Shown: in pieces, positions 25,715 through 33,831 of the stretch
Numbering within the stretch: the first letter of the stretch is position 1
Layout of the letters: each line of letters begins with the position of its first letter
Assembly (NCBI RefSeq): GCF_001612905.1
Contig: NZ_BDBI01000023.1
Location: 1-64,000 of the forward strand
DNA from: Nocardia ignorata NBRC 108230
Lineage (GTDB): Bacteria; Actinomycetota; Actinomycetes; Mycobacteriales; Mycobacteriaceae
Direction of reading: 5' to 3'
DNA length: 64,000 bases
The notes under the pieces: model-generated
What the model was told of the DNA's origin: nothing
Database searches by the model: none
What the model saw: only the letters and a program-made list of their open reading frames with translations
Program-made: the position numbers and the translations under genes

Positions 25715-26665
25715 TCAGAGCACTCCGGGGATCGCCCGGATCACCCCCACGCGGGCGTCGCCGCCGAGGACCGCGGTGGCCGCGAGGTCGGTGTGTTCGT
25801 CGGTCCAATCGATGCCGAGTTTGCGCAGAATCGCCAGCGTCAGGGGCATTCGGGCGCGGTCGTGACCGTCGTCGATCTTGTAGGCGAAGGCGCGTCCGTC
25901 CGGGAGCGCACCCGCGTGCACGCCGTCGGCGCCGATTTTGCAGAAGAGTCCGGGCGTGGCCGACATCGCTTGGAGATCGGGCCCGTTCGTGCCGGAAATC
26001 ACTCGCGGATTGCTCCGCACGGCATCGGCGATCCGGCGTTCGGCGGTGCCGGGCTCGGCGGTGGTGAACGCCGCGAAGGCGCGCGCCAGATTGATCAGCG
26101 AGACGGGGACGATCGGCAGGCCGCAGCCGTCGATCCCCAGGTCGGTCTCGGGTTCGCCGGTGACGTCGGCGATGGTGGCGAGAACCGCCTGCTGCAGTGG
26201 GTGTTCGAGGTCGAGGTATCCGGTGCGCGGCCAGTCGTTGATCGCGCAGGTCGCCAGCATCGCGGCGTGTTTGCCGGAGCAGTTCATGTACAGCGGGCTG
26301 CGGCCCGCGCCGGTGATGGCGGCGGCGCGGGCGTTCTCCTCGAACGGCAGGTCCGGTGGGCAGGCGAGGTCTGCCGGGGTGTGGCCGAAGCGGTCGAGCA
26401 GCCGGGTGACCAGGGCGATGTGGTCGGGCTCGCCGAAATGGGAGGCGGTGGTGATGGCGAGTTCGTCGTCGTCGACGGGGTCGAAGCCGTTGCGCAGCAG
26501 GGTGAGTGCCTGCATCGGCTTGTTCGTCGAGCGCGGGAAGATCGGGCCGTGCACCTCACCGAGCTCGACGGTCGGGGTGCCGTCGGCGTCGAGCACGACG
26601 ACCGACCCACGGTGCACGCACTCGCGGAAGCCGGACCGCACCACCTCGACCAGTTCGACACTCAC
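25715..26665 (-). CDS. L-asparaginase II family protein
   Basis: 316 residues of the thermolabile asparaginase family (Asparaginase_II, PF06089), distinct from E. coli AnsA/AnsB. Recognisable blocks are VHRGSVVVLDADG, FPRSTNKPMQALTLL (with the Ser and Lys conserved in the family), MNCSGKHAAMLATC, GIDGCGLPIVPVSL and SGTNGPDLQAM. The reaction is asparagine to aspartate plus ammonia. The GTG start at 26665 overlaps the MOSC stop by 4 bp, so this gene is last of the ygfZ-MOSC-asparaginase operon. The much longer frame to 27286 is not coding, as it overlaps the MOSC gene. Confidence 0.88.
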   Translation of the reverse strand: MSVELVEVVRSGFRECVHRGSVVVLDADGTPTVELGEVHGPIFPRSTNKPMQALTLLRNGFDPVDDDELAITTASHFGEPDHIALVTRLLDRFGHTPADLACPPDLPFEENARAAAITGAGRSPLYMNCSGKHAAMLATCAINDWPRTGYLDLEHPLQQAVLATIADVTGEPETDLGIDGCGLPIVPVSLINLARAFAAFTTAEPGTAERRIADAVRSNPRVISGTNGPDLQAMSATPGLFCKIGADGVHAGALPDGRAFAYKIDDGHDRARMPLTLAILRKLGIDWTDEHTDLAATAVLGGDARVGVIRAIPGVL

Positions 26666-27336
26666 GCGCGGACCTCCACGGTTCGTTTCCTGTTGTGCCG
26701 GTCGATCTGCATGCGGATGTCGTCGGAGATGGTCGGTTCCTGAGTGAGCAGCCGGGTGAGCAGGGCGGGATCGGCGCCGGTGAACAGGTCGCGCACGGTG
26801 ATGCCGTGGGCCGGGACGTGCACCACCCGTACCTCGTCGCCCGCGCCGATCGTCCCCTCGGTGAGCACCCGGAAGTAGGTGCCGGTGTCGGCGCGCAGGG
26901 CGAAGCGTTTCACCCACTGCTTCTCGCCGGACCACTGCTGGAAGGTCGCGCACGGAACGCGGGGAGCGCTCACCTCGAGCAGGGTGTCGCCGATCGCGAA
27001 GTGGGCACCGAACACCGCGTCGCTGAGCGGTAGGCCGGTCACCCGCAGGTTTTCGCCGAACCAACCCGCGGGCAGGTCGCGGTCGAGTTCCTCGGCCCAG
27101 CGGAGGGCGTCTTCTTCGGCGTAGGCGTAGACGGCCTGGTGCACGCCGCCGTGATTGACGGTGTCGCACACGTGGTCGCCGTCGAGTCCGAGCGCGCGCA
27201 CCCCGACGCGACCCGCGACCGGACGTTTGTCGATGGCGCTGCGGCCCACGCGGGTGCGCATCTCGAGTTCGGCGTGCACCACGCACACGGCCTCGACACG
27301 ACCGGTGTCACCGGCGCGCAACTGCGGGCGGCTCAT
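26662..27336 (-). CDS. MOSC domain-containing protein (YiiM-like)
   Basis: 224 residues. MOSC (molybdenum cofactor sulfurase C-terminal) domain with the conserved Cys in PRVPCATFQQW near residue 130 and the 3-alpha YiiM-type C-terminal tail (ITVRDLFTG...LLTQEPTIS). Members such as YiiM reduce N-hydroxylated compounds with a molybdenum cofactor. VNHGGVHQAVYAYAEEDALRWAEEL is a strong family block. Both ends overlap neighbours by 4 bp (ATGA with ygfZ, GTGA with asparaginase), so it is coupled within a three-gene operon. Confidence 0.88.
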   Translation of the reverse strand: MSRPQLRAGDTGRVEAVCVVHAELEMRTRVGRSAIDKRPVAGRVGVRALGLDGDHVCDTVNHGGVHQAVYAYAEEDALRWAEELDRDLPAGWFGENLRVTGLPLSDAVFGAHFAIGDTLLEVSAPRVPCATFQQWSGEKQWVKRFALRADTGTYFRVLTEGTIGAGDEVRVVHVPAHGITVRDLFTGADPALLTRLLTQEPTISDDIRMQIDRHNRKRTVEVRA

Positions 27337-28436
27337 CGACCACGCAGGCGGTCGACGGCGGCGCGCCCGGCTTGCACGCCCTCCTCCGAGGGGACCGAGT
27401 CGGGGTCGATGGCGGCGGCCATGGAACCGACCACCAGTTCGGTGCCCGCCGGGACGGAGCGTTTCATCAGGGCCAGCGCGATCGGGCCGAGCTCGTAGTG
27501 GTCGACGACGGTGCCGAGGCGACCGACGGTGCGCCCGCCCGCGGTCACGTCGTCGCCGGTGGCGGGCCGTTCGTCGGCGGAACCGTCGAGGTGCAGCAGC
27601 ACCAGGTTGCGCGGCGGTTTGCCCAGGTTGTGCACGCGCGCAACGGTTTCCTGGCCGCGATAGCAGCCCTTGTTCAGGTGCACCGCGCCCTGCTCCTCGA
27701 CACCACCGATCCAGCGGGCCTCGTGCGGGATGGTGCGCTCGTCGGTGTCGACGCCGACGCGCGGGCGGAGGGCGGCCACGCGCAGCGCCTCGTAGGCCCA
27801 CATGCCAGCCGGCCGGGCACCGGCCGAGGTGAGCTTGGTCCACCACGTGGCGAGGTCGGCGCGGGGGACGAGCAGGTCGAAGGAGTCGCCGGGCATCCGG
27901 CGAAGGAATCCGCCGCCGGGCACCGCCACGGCCGCGTACAGCCCGGGCAGTTCGCCGAGGCCGAGGGCGGGAAGCAGCGTGTCGGTCTCCGGGCCGAGCA
28001 GGCTCAGCACGGCGAAGTCGGCGGCCTCGGGCTTGGCGTCGGCCCAGAACACCATCTTCTGCAGGAAGCCGAGCAGCTCGGTGCCGTGCCCGCCCTCGGT
28101 GTCGAGCCAGAGGGTGCCGTCGAGGTCGGTGAGCACGAAGTGGTGCAGCACGCGGCCGTTGAGGTCCAGGTCGAGTGATTCGGCGCTGTGGCCGTCGGGC
28201 AGGTTCGCGATGTGCTGGCTGGTGATGGTGTGCAACCAGCTCAGCCGCTCGGCGCCGGTGATGCGGGACACACTGCGATGCGACCGGTCGACGACGGCGA
28301 CGCGCTGCGCGGCGGCCTTCTGCTCGCCGAACGGGTCGCCGTAGTGCCAGGCGACCGCGGCATCAGGGGAGCCCGGCGCACCCGCGACGGCGCCAGGGGT
28401 TTGGAGAACAGGACTGGGGGCGACGTCCACGGACAC
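27333..28436 (-). CDS. ygfZ: YgfZ/GcvT-type folate-binding protein
   Basis: About 367 residues. The family signature KGCYxGQE is present as NKGCYRGQETVARV, with the conserved cysteine. The fold is shared with the T-protein of the glycine cleavage system. YgfZ (IbaG/IBA57-like) supports repair and assembly of certain iron-sulfur enzymes using tetrahydrofolate. GTG 28436 gives a length close to Rv0811c; an upstream ATG at 28517 would add 27 Pro/Arg-rich residues. It is divergent from the aminotransferase at 28547, as in M. tuberculosis, and leads the MOSC-asparaginase operon. Confidence 0.85.
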   Translation of the reverse strand: MSVDVAPSPVLQTPGAVAGAPGSPDAAVAWHYGDPFGEQKAAAQRVAVVDRSHRSVSRITGAERLSWLHTITSQHIANLPDGHSAESLDLDLNGRVLHHFVLTDLDGTLWLDTEGGHGTELLGFLQKMVFWADAKPEAADFAVLSLLGPETDTLLPALGLGELPGLYAAVAVPGGGFLRRMPGDSFDLLVPRADLATWWTKLTSAGARPAGMWAYEALRVAALRPRVGVDTDERTIPHEARWIGGVEEQGAVHLNKGCYRGQETVARVHNLGKPPRNLVLLHLDGSADERPATGDDVTAGGRTVGRLGTVVDHYELGPIALALMKRSVPAGTELVVGSMAAAIDPDSVPSEEGVQAGRAAVDRLRGR

Positions 28437-28546
28437 ACCACCACTGTAGGCGTGTCCGCCCGCACGCGCCGAGGGTGGGCGGTCGCGCCGCGTCGGATCC
28501 ACGGCAGCCGTAGGCATAACAGAGCTATAACGCCTACGCTCGTCAC

Positions 28547-29452
28547 ATGGGAGAACGGGTTCTTGTGACACTCGACGGTGTGGTCGCTGACGCGAACACG
28601 CCGTCGCTCTATGCCGACGACATCGGAGCACTGCGAGGCGACGGTGTGTTCGAAACGATATTGGTGCGCGGCGGCACGGCCACCGCGCTGGAATTCCACC
28701 TGGCCCGGCTGCGCCGCTCGGCCCAGGCGCTGGAACTGCCCGAGCCGGGGCTGGCTAAATGGCGCAGCGCGGTCGAGCTGGCGGTCAAGGAGTGGGGCGC
28801 CGAGGAAGAGGGCATGCTCCGCCTGATCTACACCCGCGGCCGCGATTCCGAATTCGACGTGCCCGGCTCGGGTCTCGTGCCCGACGAGCCGACACCGACC
28901 GCGTACGTGCTCGTCTCCCCGGTGCCCGCGCGGGTCACGCAGGCGCGTGCCGAAGGCGTGAAGGTGATGTCGCTGGCCCGTGGCATCTCGGTCGACCTGG
29001 CGCAGGCGGCGCCGTGGCAGCTGCTCGGCGCGAAGACGCTGTCGTACGCGACGAACATGGCCGCGCTGCGGTTCGCCCGGCGGATGGGCGCCGACGACGT
29101 GATCTTCCACAGCACCGAACACCGGGTGCTGGAAGGCCCGCGCTCGACCGTGGTGATCGCGCGCGACAAGCAGCTCATCACCCCGCCCGCCAAGATCGGT
29201 GTGCTGCCGGGCGTCACCCAGCGGGCCCTGTTCACGGTGGCGGAGAAGAAGGGCTGGGAGTGCAAGTACCAGTCGATCTTCACCGCCGACCTGTTCGATT
29301 GCGACAGCATCTGGCTGCTGTCGAGTGTCACGCTCGCGGCCAGGGTGAATCAGCTCGACGGTGTGCGGCTGTCCGCGCCCGACAATGCTCAGGAGATCAT
29401 GGACATGGTCGACGCGGGGATCGACCGGCCGGGGACCATCGGCGACTGGTGA
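28547..29452 (+). CDS. Class IV PLP aminotransferase (probable aminodeoxychorismate lyase, Rv0812-like)
   Basis: 301 residues of the branched-chain aminotransferase/ADC lyase fold. GDGVFETILVRGG is the N-terminal signature, and the PLP lysine is in GAKTLSYATNMAA. The late GVLPGVTQRAL block matches the family. By synteny with Rv0812 it may make p-aminobenzoate for folate, but class IV enzymes are hard to separate (ADC lyase, BCAT, D-amino-acid transferase). A folate link fits the divergent folate-binding ygfZ. TACGCT at 28535-28540 lies 6 nt before the ATG, so the mRNA is probably leaderless. Confidence 0.85.
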   Translation: MGERVLVTLDGVVADANTPSLYADDIGALRGDGVFETILVRGGTATALEFHLARLRRSAQALELPEPGLAKWRSAVELAVKEWGAEEEGMLRLIYTRGRDSEFDVPGSGLVPDEPTPTAYVLVSPVPARVTQARAEGVKVMSLARGISVDLAQAAPWQLLGAKTLSYATNMAALRFARRMGADDVIFHSTEHRVLEGPRSTVVIARDKQLITPPAKIGVLPGVTQRALFTVAEKKGWECKYQSIFTADLFDCDSIWLLSSVTLAARVNQLDGVRLSAPDNAQEIMDMVDAGIDRPGTIGDW

Positions 29453-29537
29453 GCGCCTGTGGGGCGCGGGTGGGCGCGCCCCTGCGCTGAGCCGTGGCGG
29501 TTGTCACCCTTCATAGGGGTATCCGTACGCGTACTCT

Positions 29538-29559
29538 CTACTACAGGACGTCGTAGTAG
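29538..29559 (+). promoter_or_regulatory. Dyad operator candidate upstream of cydA
   Basis: CTACTAC and GTAGTAG are perfect 7-bp inverted arms separated by 8 nt, ending 5 bp before the cydA ribosome-binding site (GGAGG at 29565-29569). Position between the likely promoter (TTGTCA at 29501-29506) and the start codon fits a repressor site. The CTAC-rich arms resemble BlaI/CopY-type operators, though the spacing is wider than in those sites. As RNA it could also form a hairpin close to the ribosome-binding site. Confidence 0.5.
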
Positions 29560-29573
29560 TGGATGGAGGCCGG

Positions 29574-31031
29574 ATGGACACCTTGGACATCTCCCGGTGG
29601 CAGTTCGGAATCACCACGGTTTATCACTTCGTCTTCGTACCGCTCACCATCGGTCTGGCACCACTGATCGCCATGATGCAGACGGCCTGGGTCGTCACCG
29701 GTGACGAGAAGTGGTACCGGCTCACCAAATTCTTCGGGAAACTGTTCCTGATCAACTTCGCCATGGGCGTCGCCACCGGCATCGTGCAGGAATTCCAGTT
29801 CGGCATGAACTGGAGCGAATACTCCCGCTTCATCGGCGACGTCTTCGGCGCGCCGCTGGCCCTGGAAGCACTGATCGCCTTCTTCATGGAGTCGACCTTC
29901 ATCGGCCTGTGGATCTTCGGCTGGACGCGGCTGCCGAAACTGGTGCACCTGGCGACGATCTGGATCGTGGCGATCGGCGTCAACGCCTCGGCCTACTTCA
30001 TCATCGCCGCCAACTCGTTCATGCAGCATCCGGTCGGTGCGCGCTACAACCCGGAGACCGGACGCGCTGAGCTGGAAAGCATTTGGGCGGTGCTCACCAA
30101 CAACACCGCCATGGCGGCCTTCCCGCACGCGGTGGCAGGTGCGTTCCTCACCGCCGGAACCCTGGTCGCCGGCGTCGCAGGCTGGTGGATGGTGCGCAAT
30201 GCGCGCAGCGGGGACGCGGCGAAACTCGCGGAAGCACGCGCCGTGTGGCGGCCCGTCGGCCGGGCCGCGCTGGTCGTTGTCGCGCTCGCCGGGATCGCCG
30301 TCGCGGTCACCGGTGATGTCCAGGGCAAGCTGATGTTCCAGCAGCAGCCGATGAAGATGGCGTCGGCGGAATCGTTGTGCCACACCGAGACCGACCCGGA
30401 TTTCTCCGTCCTCACCGTCGGCACCCACAACAATTGCGACAGCGTGATCCATGTGCTGAAGATCCCGTACGTGCTGCCCTTCCTCGCCGAGGACAAATTC
30501 AGCGGCGTGACCCTCGAAGGCGTTGTCGATCTGCAGAAGACCTACAACGTGGAATTCGGTCCCGGCGACTACCGGCCGAACCTGTTCGTCACCTACTGGT
30601 CCTTCCGGGCGATGATCGGCCTGGCCGCGGGATCGGTGTTGTTGCTGCTGGCCGGCTTCTGGCTCACCCGTGGCGGCCGAGTGACCGATCAGCGCTGGTT
30701 CTCCTGGCTGAGCCTGCTCGCCATTCCCACCCCGTTCCTGGCCAACAGCGCGGGCTGGGTGTTCACCGAGATGGGGCGTCAGCCGTGGGTGGTCGCGCCC
30801 AATCCGACCGGCGACCCGGCCATCCGGATGACGGTGCAGCAGGCGGTTTCCGGCCATTCGCCCGGCACGGTGTTGTTCTCACTGATCGTGTTCACCGCCC
30901 TCTACGCTGTGCTCGCGGTGGTGTGGTTCTACTTGATCCGCCGATACGTGGTCGCCGGGGTCGAGAAACCGGCATCGGAGAAACCGGAGAACCGGAACGA
31001 GCCGGTCGAACAACTGTCCTTCGCGTACTAG
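29574..31031 (+). CDS. cydA: Cytochrome bd ubiquinol/menaquinol oxidase subunit I
   Basis: 485 residues with nine transmembrane helices. Heme ligand candidates are His18 (TTVYHFVFVPLTIGL), His in AAFPHAVAGAF (b558) and Met in VTYWSFRAMIGL (b558). The GRQPW quinol-site motif appears as MGRQPWVV. The Q-loop is of the short actinobacterial type. ATG 29574 sits 5 nt after the strong GGAGG ribosome-binding site; GTG 29559 in the dyad is less likely. The complex reduces oxygen to water at the membrane under low oxygen or respiratory stress. Confidence 0.95.
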   Translation: MDTLDISRWQFGITTVYHFVFVPLTIGLAPLIAMMQTAWVVTGDEKWYRLTKFFGKLFLINFAMGVATGIVQEFQFGMNWSEYSRFIGDVFGAPLALEALIAFFMESTFIGLWIFGWTRLPKLVHLATIWIVAIGVNASAYFIIAANSFMQHPVGARYNPETGRAELESIWAVLTNNTAMAAFPHAVAGAFLTAGTLVAGVAGWWMVRNARSGDAAKLAEARAVWRPVGRAALVVVALAGIAVAVTGDVQGKLMFQQQPMKMASAESLCHTETDPDFSVLTVGTHNNCDSVIHVLKIPYVLPFLAEDKFSGVTLEGVVDLQKTYNVEFGPGDYRPNLFVTYWSFRAMIGLAAGSVLLLLAGFWLTRGGRVTDQRWFSWLSLLAIPTPFLANSAGWVFTEMGRQPWVVAPNPTGDPAIRMTVQQAVSGHSPGTVLFSLIVFTALYAVLAVVWFYLIRRYVVAGVEKPASEKPENRNEPVEQLSFAY

Positions 31032-31040
31032 GAGCCGTCG

Positions 31041-32069
31041 ATGGATCTGCAACTGTTCTGGTTCATTCTGGTCGGCGTCCTGTTCACCGGCTACTTCGTG
31101 CTCGAGGGATTCGATTTCGGGGTCGGCATGTTGATGCCGATCCTCGGGCGGGGCTCCGATCCACGGCGCCGCGTGGTGCTCAACACCATCGGGCCCGTCT
31201 GGGACGCCAACGAGGTGTGGCTGATCACCGCCGCGGGCGCCATGTTCGCGGCTTTCCCGGAGTGGTACGCGAGCCTGTTCTCGGGCTTCTATCTCGCGCT
31301 GCTCGTCCTGCTCGTCGCGCTGATCCTGCGCATCTGCGCGATCGAATACCGCGGCAAGATCAACGACCCGAAATGGCGGGCCTGGTGCGACCGCGGCATC
31401 GGCATCGGGTCGTGGGTACCCGCCCTCGCCTGGGGCTGGATTTTCGCCAACATGGTGCGTGGGGTTCCGCTGAACGAAGAACGCCAGGTCGTCGGATCGG
31501 TGTGGGATCTGCTCAGCCCCTACGCCCTGCTGGGTGGGTTGACCACGGCCGTCCTCTTCGCCCTGCACGGCGCGATCTTCCTGGCGCTCAAGACCGGCGG
31601 CGAGATCCGCGACGACGCACGGCGAATCGCTCGGGCGCTGCTGGTACCGACCACACTGGTGGTCGGCGGATTCGGACTGTGGACCCAGCTCGCCTACGGC
31701 GCCGGCTGGACCTGGGTGCCGCTGGGCGTCACGGTGCTCGGCCTGCTGCTGAGCGGTGCGGCCACCGTGGCGGGCCGGGACGGCTGGGCCTTCGCGGGCA
31801 CCGCCGTCACGGTGATCGCGGTGACGGTGCTGATCGTCGGCTCGATGTTTCCGAACGTGCTGCCCTCGACGATCAGCCCGCTGTTCGACCTCAGCATCGA
31901 CAACGCCTCCTCCTCCCCCTACACCCTGAAGGTGATGAGCTGGGCTGCCGCCTTCGCCGCACCGGTGGTGATCATCTACCAGGGCTGGACGTACTGGGTG
32001 TTCCGGCAGCGGATCCGGGTGGAGCACATTCCGCCGCCGGTTGGGCTGCCGCTGCAAGGCAAAGGCTGA
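31041..32069 (+). CDS. cydB: Cytochrome bd oxidase subunit II
   Basis: 342 residues, eight helices, starting MDLQLFWFILVGVLFTGYFVLEGFDFG, the standard CydB opening (the FxLEGFDFGVG block). GPVWDANEVWLITAAGAMFAAFPEWYA is the second family block. It pairs with CydA to stabilise the heme b595/d centre. It starts 9 bp after cydA, and its end lies 4 bp before the GTG of cydD. Confidence 0.96.
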   Translation: MDLQLFWFILVGVLFTGYFVLEGFDFGVGMLMPILGRGSDPRRRVVLNTIGPVWDANEVWLITAAGAMFAAFPEWYASLFSGFYLALLVLLVALILRICAIEYRGKINDPKWRAWCDRGIGIGSWVPALAWGWIFANMVRGVPLNEERQVVGSVWDLLSPYALLGGLTTAVLFALHGAIFLALKTGGEIRDDARRIARALLVPTTLVVGGFGLWTQLAYGAGWTWVPLGVTVLGLLLSGAATVAGRDGWAFAGTAVTVIAVTVLIVGSMFPNVLPSTISPLFDLSIDNASSSPYTLKVMSWAAAFAAPVVIIYQGWTYWVFRQRIRVEHIPPPVGLPLQGKG

Positions 32070-32073
32070 GCGC

Positions 32074-33831
32074 GTGACCCCGGCGGCCGACCCGAGCGCG
32101 GGGGCGCGCAAACCGCGCCGCGGACCGGTCGACCCGCGCCTGTGGCGCTACGCGCACTCGGCGCGGCCCCACCTGGTGATCGCGGTCCTGCTCGCGCTGG
32201 TGATCACGGCGACGATCGTGGTCATGGCGGTGATGATCGGCCGGGTGCTCGCGGGCGTCATCACCGATCCCGGCAGCCGCTCGCTCGGCGCGTGGACAAC
32301 GGAACTGGTCGTGCTCGCCGTGGCCGTCGCGGTGCGCGGCGCCGCGAGCTGGTGGCAGGCCAGGCTGGCGCACCGGGCGGGCAGCGCGGTGGTCGCCGAA
32401 CTCGAGACCGCCGTCCTGCGGGCCGGGGCCGAGCTGACGCCGAGGGAACTCGACGCGCGGCGCACCGAGATCGCCGTCGTCGTCGGCAACGGTCTCGGCG
32501 GCCTGCGCGGGTGGTACACCGGATATCTGCCCGCGCTGCTGCTGGCCTGCCTCGTCCCGCCGATCGTATTGGTGGTCATCGCCTTCCACGATCCGACCTC
32601 GGCGGTGATCGCGGTGATCACCCTCCCGCTGATCCCGATCTTCATGGTGCTCATAGGTCTGCTCACCCAGGGGCGGGCGGAGGCGACGCTCGCCGCGACC
32701 ACCCGGCTTTCGGATCAGCTCCTCGACCTGTTCGCCGGAATGCCGACACTGCGGGCACTCGGGCGCGAAAACGAGTCGTCGAGCATGGCGGGACAGGTGC
32801 GGGCACTCGGTGACGCGCTGCGCAGGCGGACGATGCAGGCGCTGCGGATGGCCTTCCTGTCCTCGATGGTGCTCGAGGGTCTGGCGACGCTGAGCGTCGC
32901 GCTGATCGCCGTGGCCATCGGCTTGCGCCTGGTGTACGGCGAGATGAGCCTGTACGCGGGGCTGGTCGCGTTGATCCTCGCCCCGGAGGTGTACTGGCCG
33001 CTGCGCCAGGTGGGGGAGAAGTTCCACGCGGCCCAGGACGGAATGGCGGCGGCCGACAGGGCCTTCGCCGTGCTCGACCGCGCAGACCCGGCCGGCCCGT
33101 CGGAGGCGGCCGACGCACCGGCTCCCGGCGCGGCGGGTGCGGTCGTCGAACTGCGCGGGCTGACGGTCGCCGCGCGCGAGGGCAACGCCCCCGATCACCT
33201 GACCGCCGAGCTGCGACCAGGCGTGGTGACCGCGCTGACCGGACCGAACGGGTGCGGCAAATCGACCACGCTGCAGGCGATTCTCGGATTGATCGAGCCC
33301 GATCGCGGTGCGGTGCTCGTCGACGGACGCGATGTCCGCGACATGGCTCCGGAAAGCTGGTGGGCGCGCATCGCCTGGTTGCCCCAACGGCCGGTGCTGG
33401 TGCCGGGCACACTGCGCGAGAACGTCGACCTGCTCAGCGCCGGCGACGACGGGCGCGACTTTCTCGACCGGGCAAGCGCGGCAACGGGATTCGACGAGGT
33501 GCTCGCCGGCCTGCCGCAACGCTGGGAAACCGTCGTCGGCCAGGGCGGCACCGGTCTCTCGCTGGGGCAGCGGCAGCGCCTCGCGCTCACGCGGGTGCTT
33601 GCCGCCCACCGGCCGATCCTGCTTCTCGACGAACCGACCGCCCACCTCGACGCGGAGAGCGAGCAGCGCGTTCTGGCGGCGCTGCGCGAAATCGCCGCGG
33701 CGGGAGCCACCGTGGTGGTCGTCGGTCATCGGCCGACCGTGCTCGCCGCCGCGGACGTGGTGATCGAAGTCGCCGCCGGGCCTGGCGCGGACCGTGTGCG
33801 CGCTGATCGCAGCGCGGAGGCGGCGCCGTGA
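32074..33831 (+). CDS. cydD: Thiol reductant ABC exporter subunit CydD
   Basis: 585 residues. Six-helix ABC exporter transmembrane domain (residues about 25-320) followed by an ATPase domain: Walker A GPNGCGKST, signature LSLGQRQR, Walker B ILLLDEPTAHLD and H-loop VGHR. With CydC it exports glutathione/cysteine-type thiols needed to assemble cytochrome bd; here mycothiol or cysteine is the more likely cargo, which is inference. GTG 32074 is chosen as the first in-frame start after cydB. A longer frame from 32041 overlaps cydB. Confidence 0.93.
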   Translation: MTPAADPSAGARKPRRGPVDPRLWRYAHSARPHLVIAVLLALVITATIVVMAVMIGRVLAGVITDPGSRSLGAWTTELVVLAVAVAVRGAASWWQARLAHRAGSAVVAELETAVLRAGAELTPRELDARRTEIAVVVGNGLGGLRGWYTGYLPALLLACLVPPIVLVVIAFHDPTSAVIAVITLPLIPIFMVLIGLLTQGRAEATLAATTRLSDQLLDLFAGMPTLRALGRENESSSMAGQVRALGDALRRRTMQALRMAFLSSMVLEGLATLSVALIAVAIGLRLVYGEMSLYAGLVALILAPEVYWPLRQVGEKFHAAQDGMAAADRAFAVLDRADPAGPSEAADAPAPGAAGAVVELRGLTVAAREGNAPDHLTAELRPGVVTALTGPNGCGKSTTLQAILGLIEPDRGAVLVDGRDVRDMAPESWWARIAWLPQRPVLVPGTLRENVDLLSAGDDGRDFLDRASAATGFDEVLAGLPQRWETVVGQGGTGLSLGQRQRLALTRVLAAHRPILLLDEPTAHLDAESEQRVLAALREIAAAGATVVVVGHRPTVLAAADVVIEVAAGPGADRVRADRSAEAAP

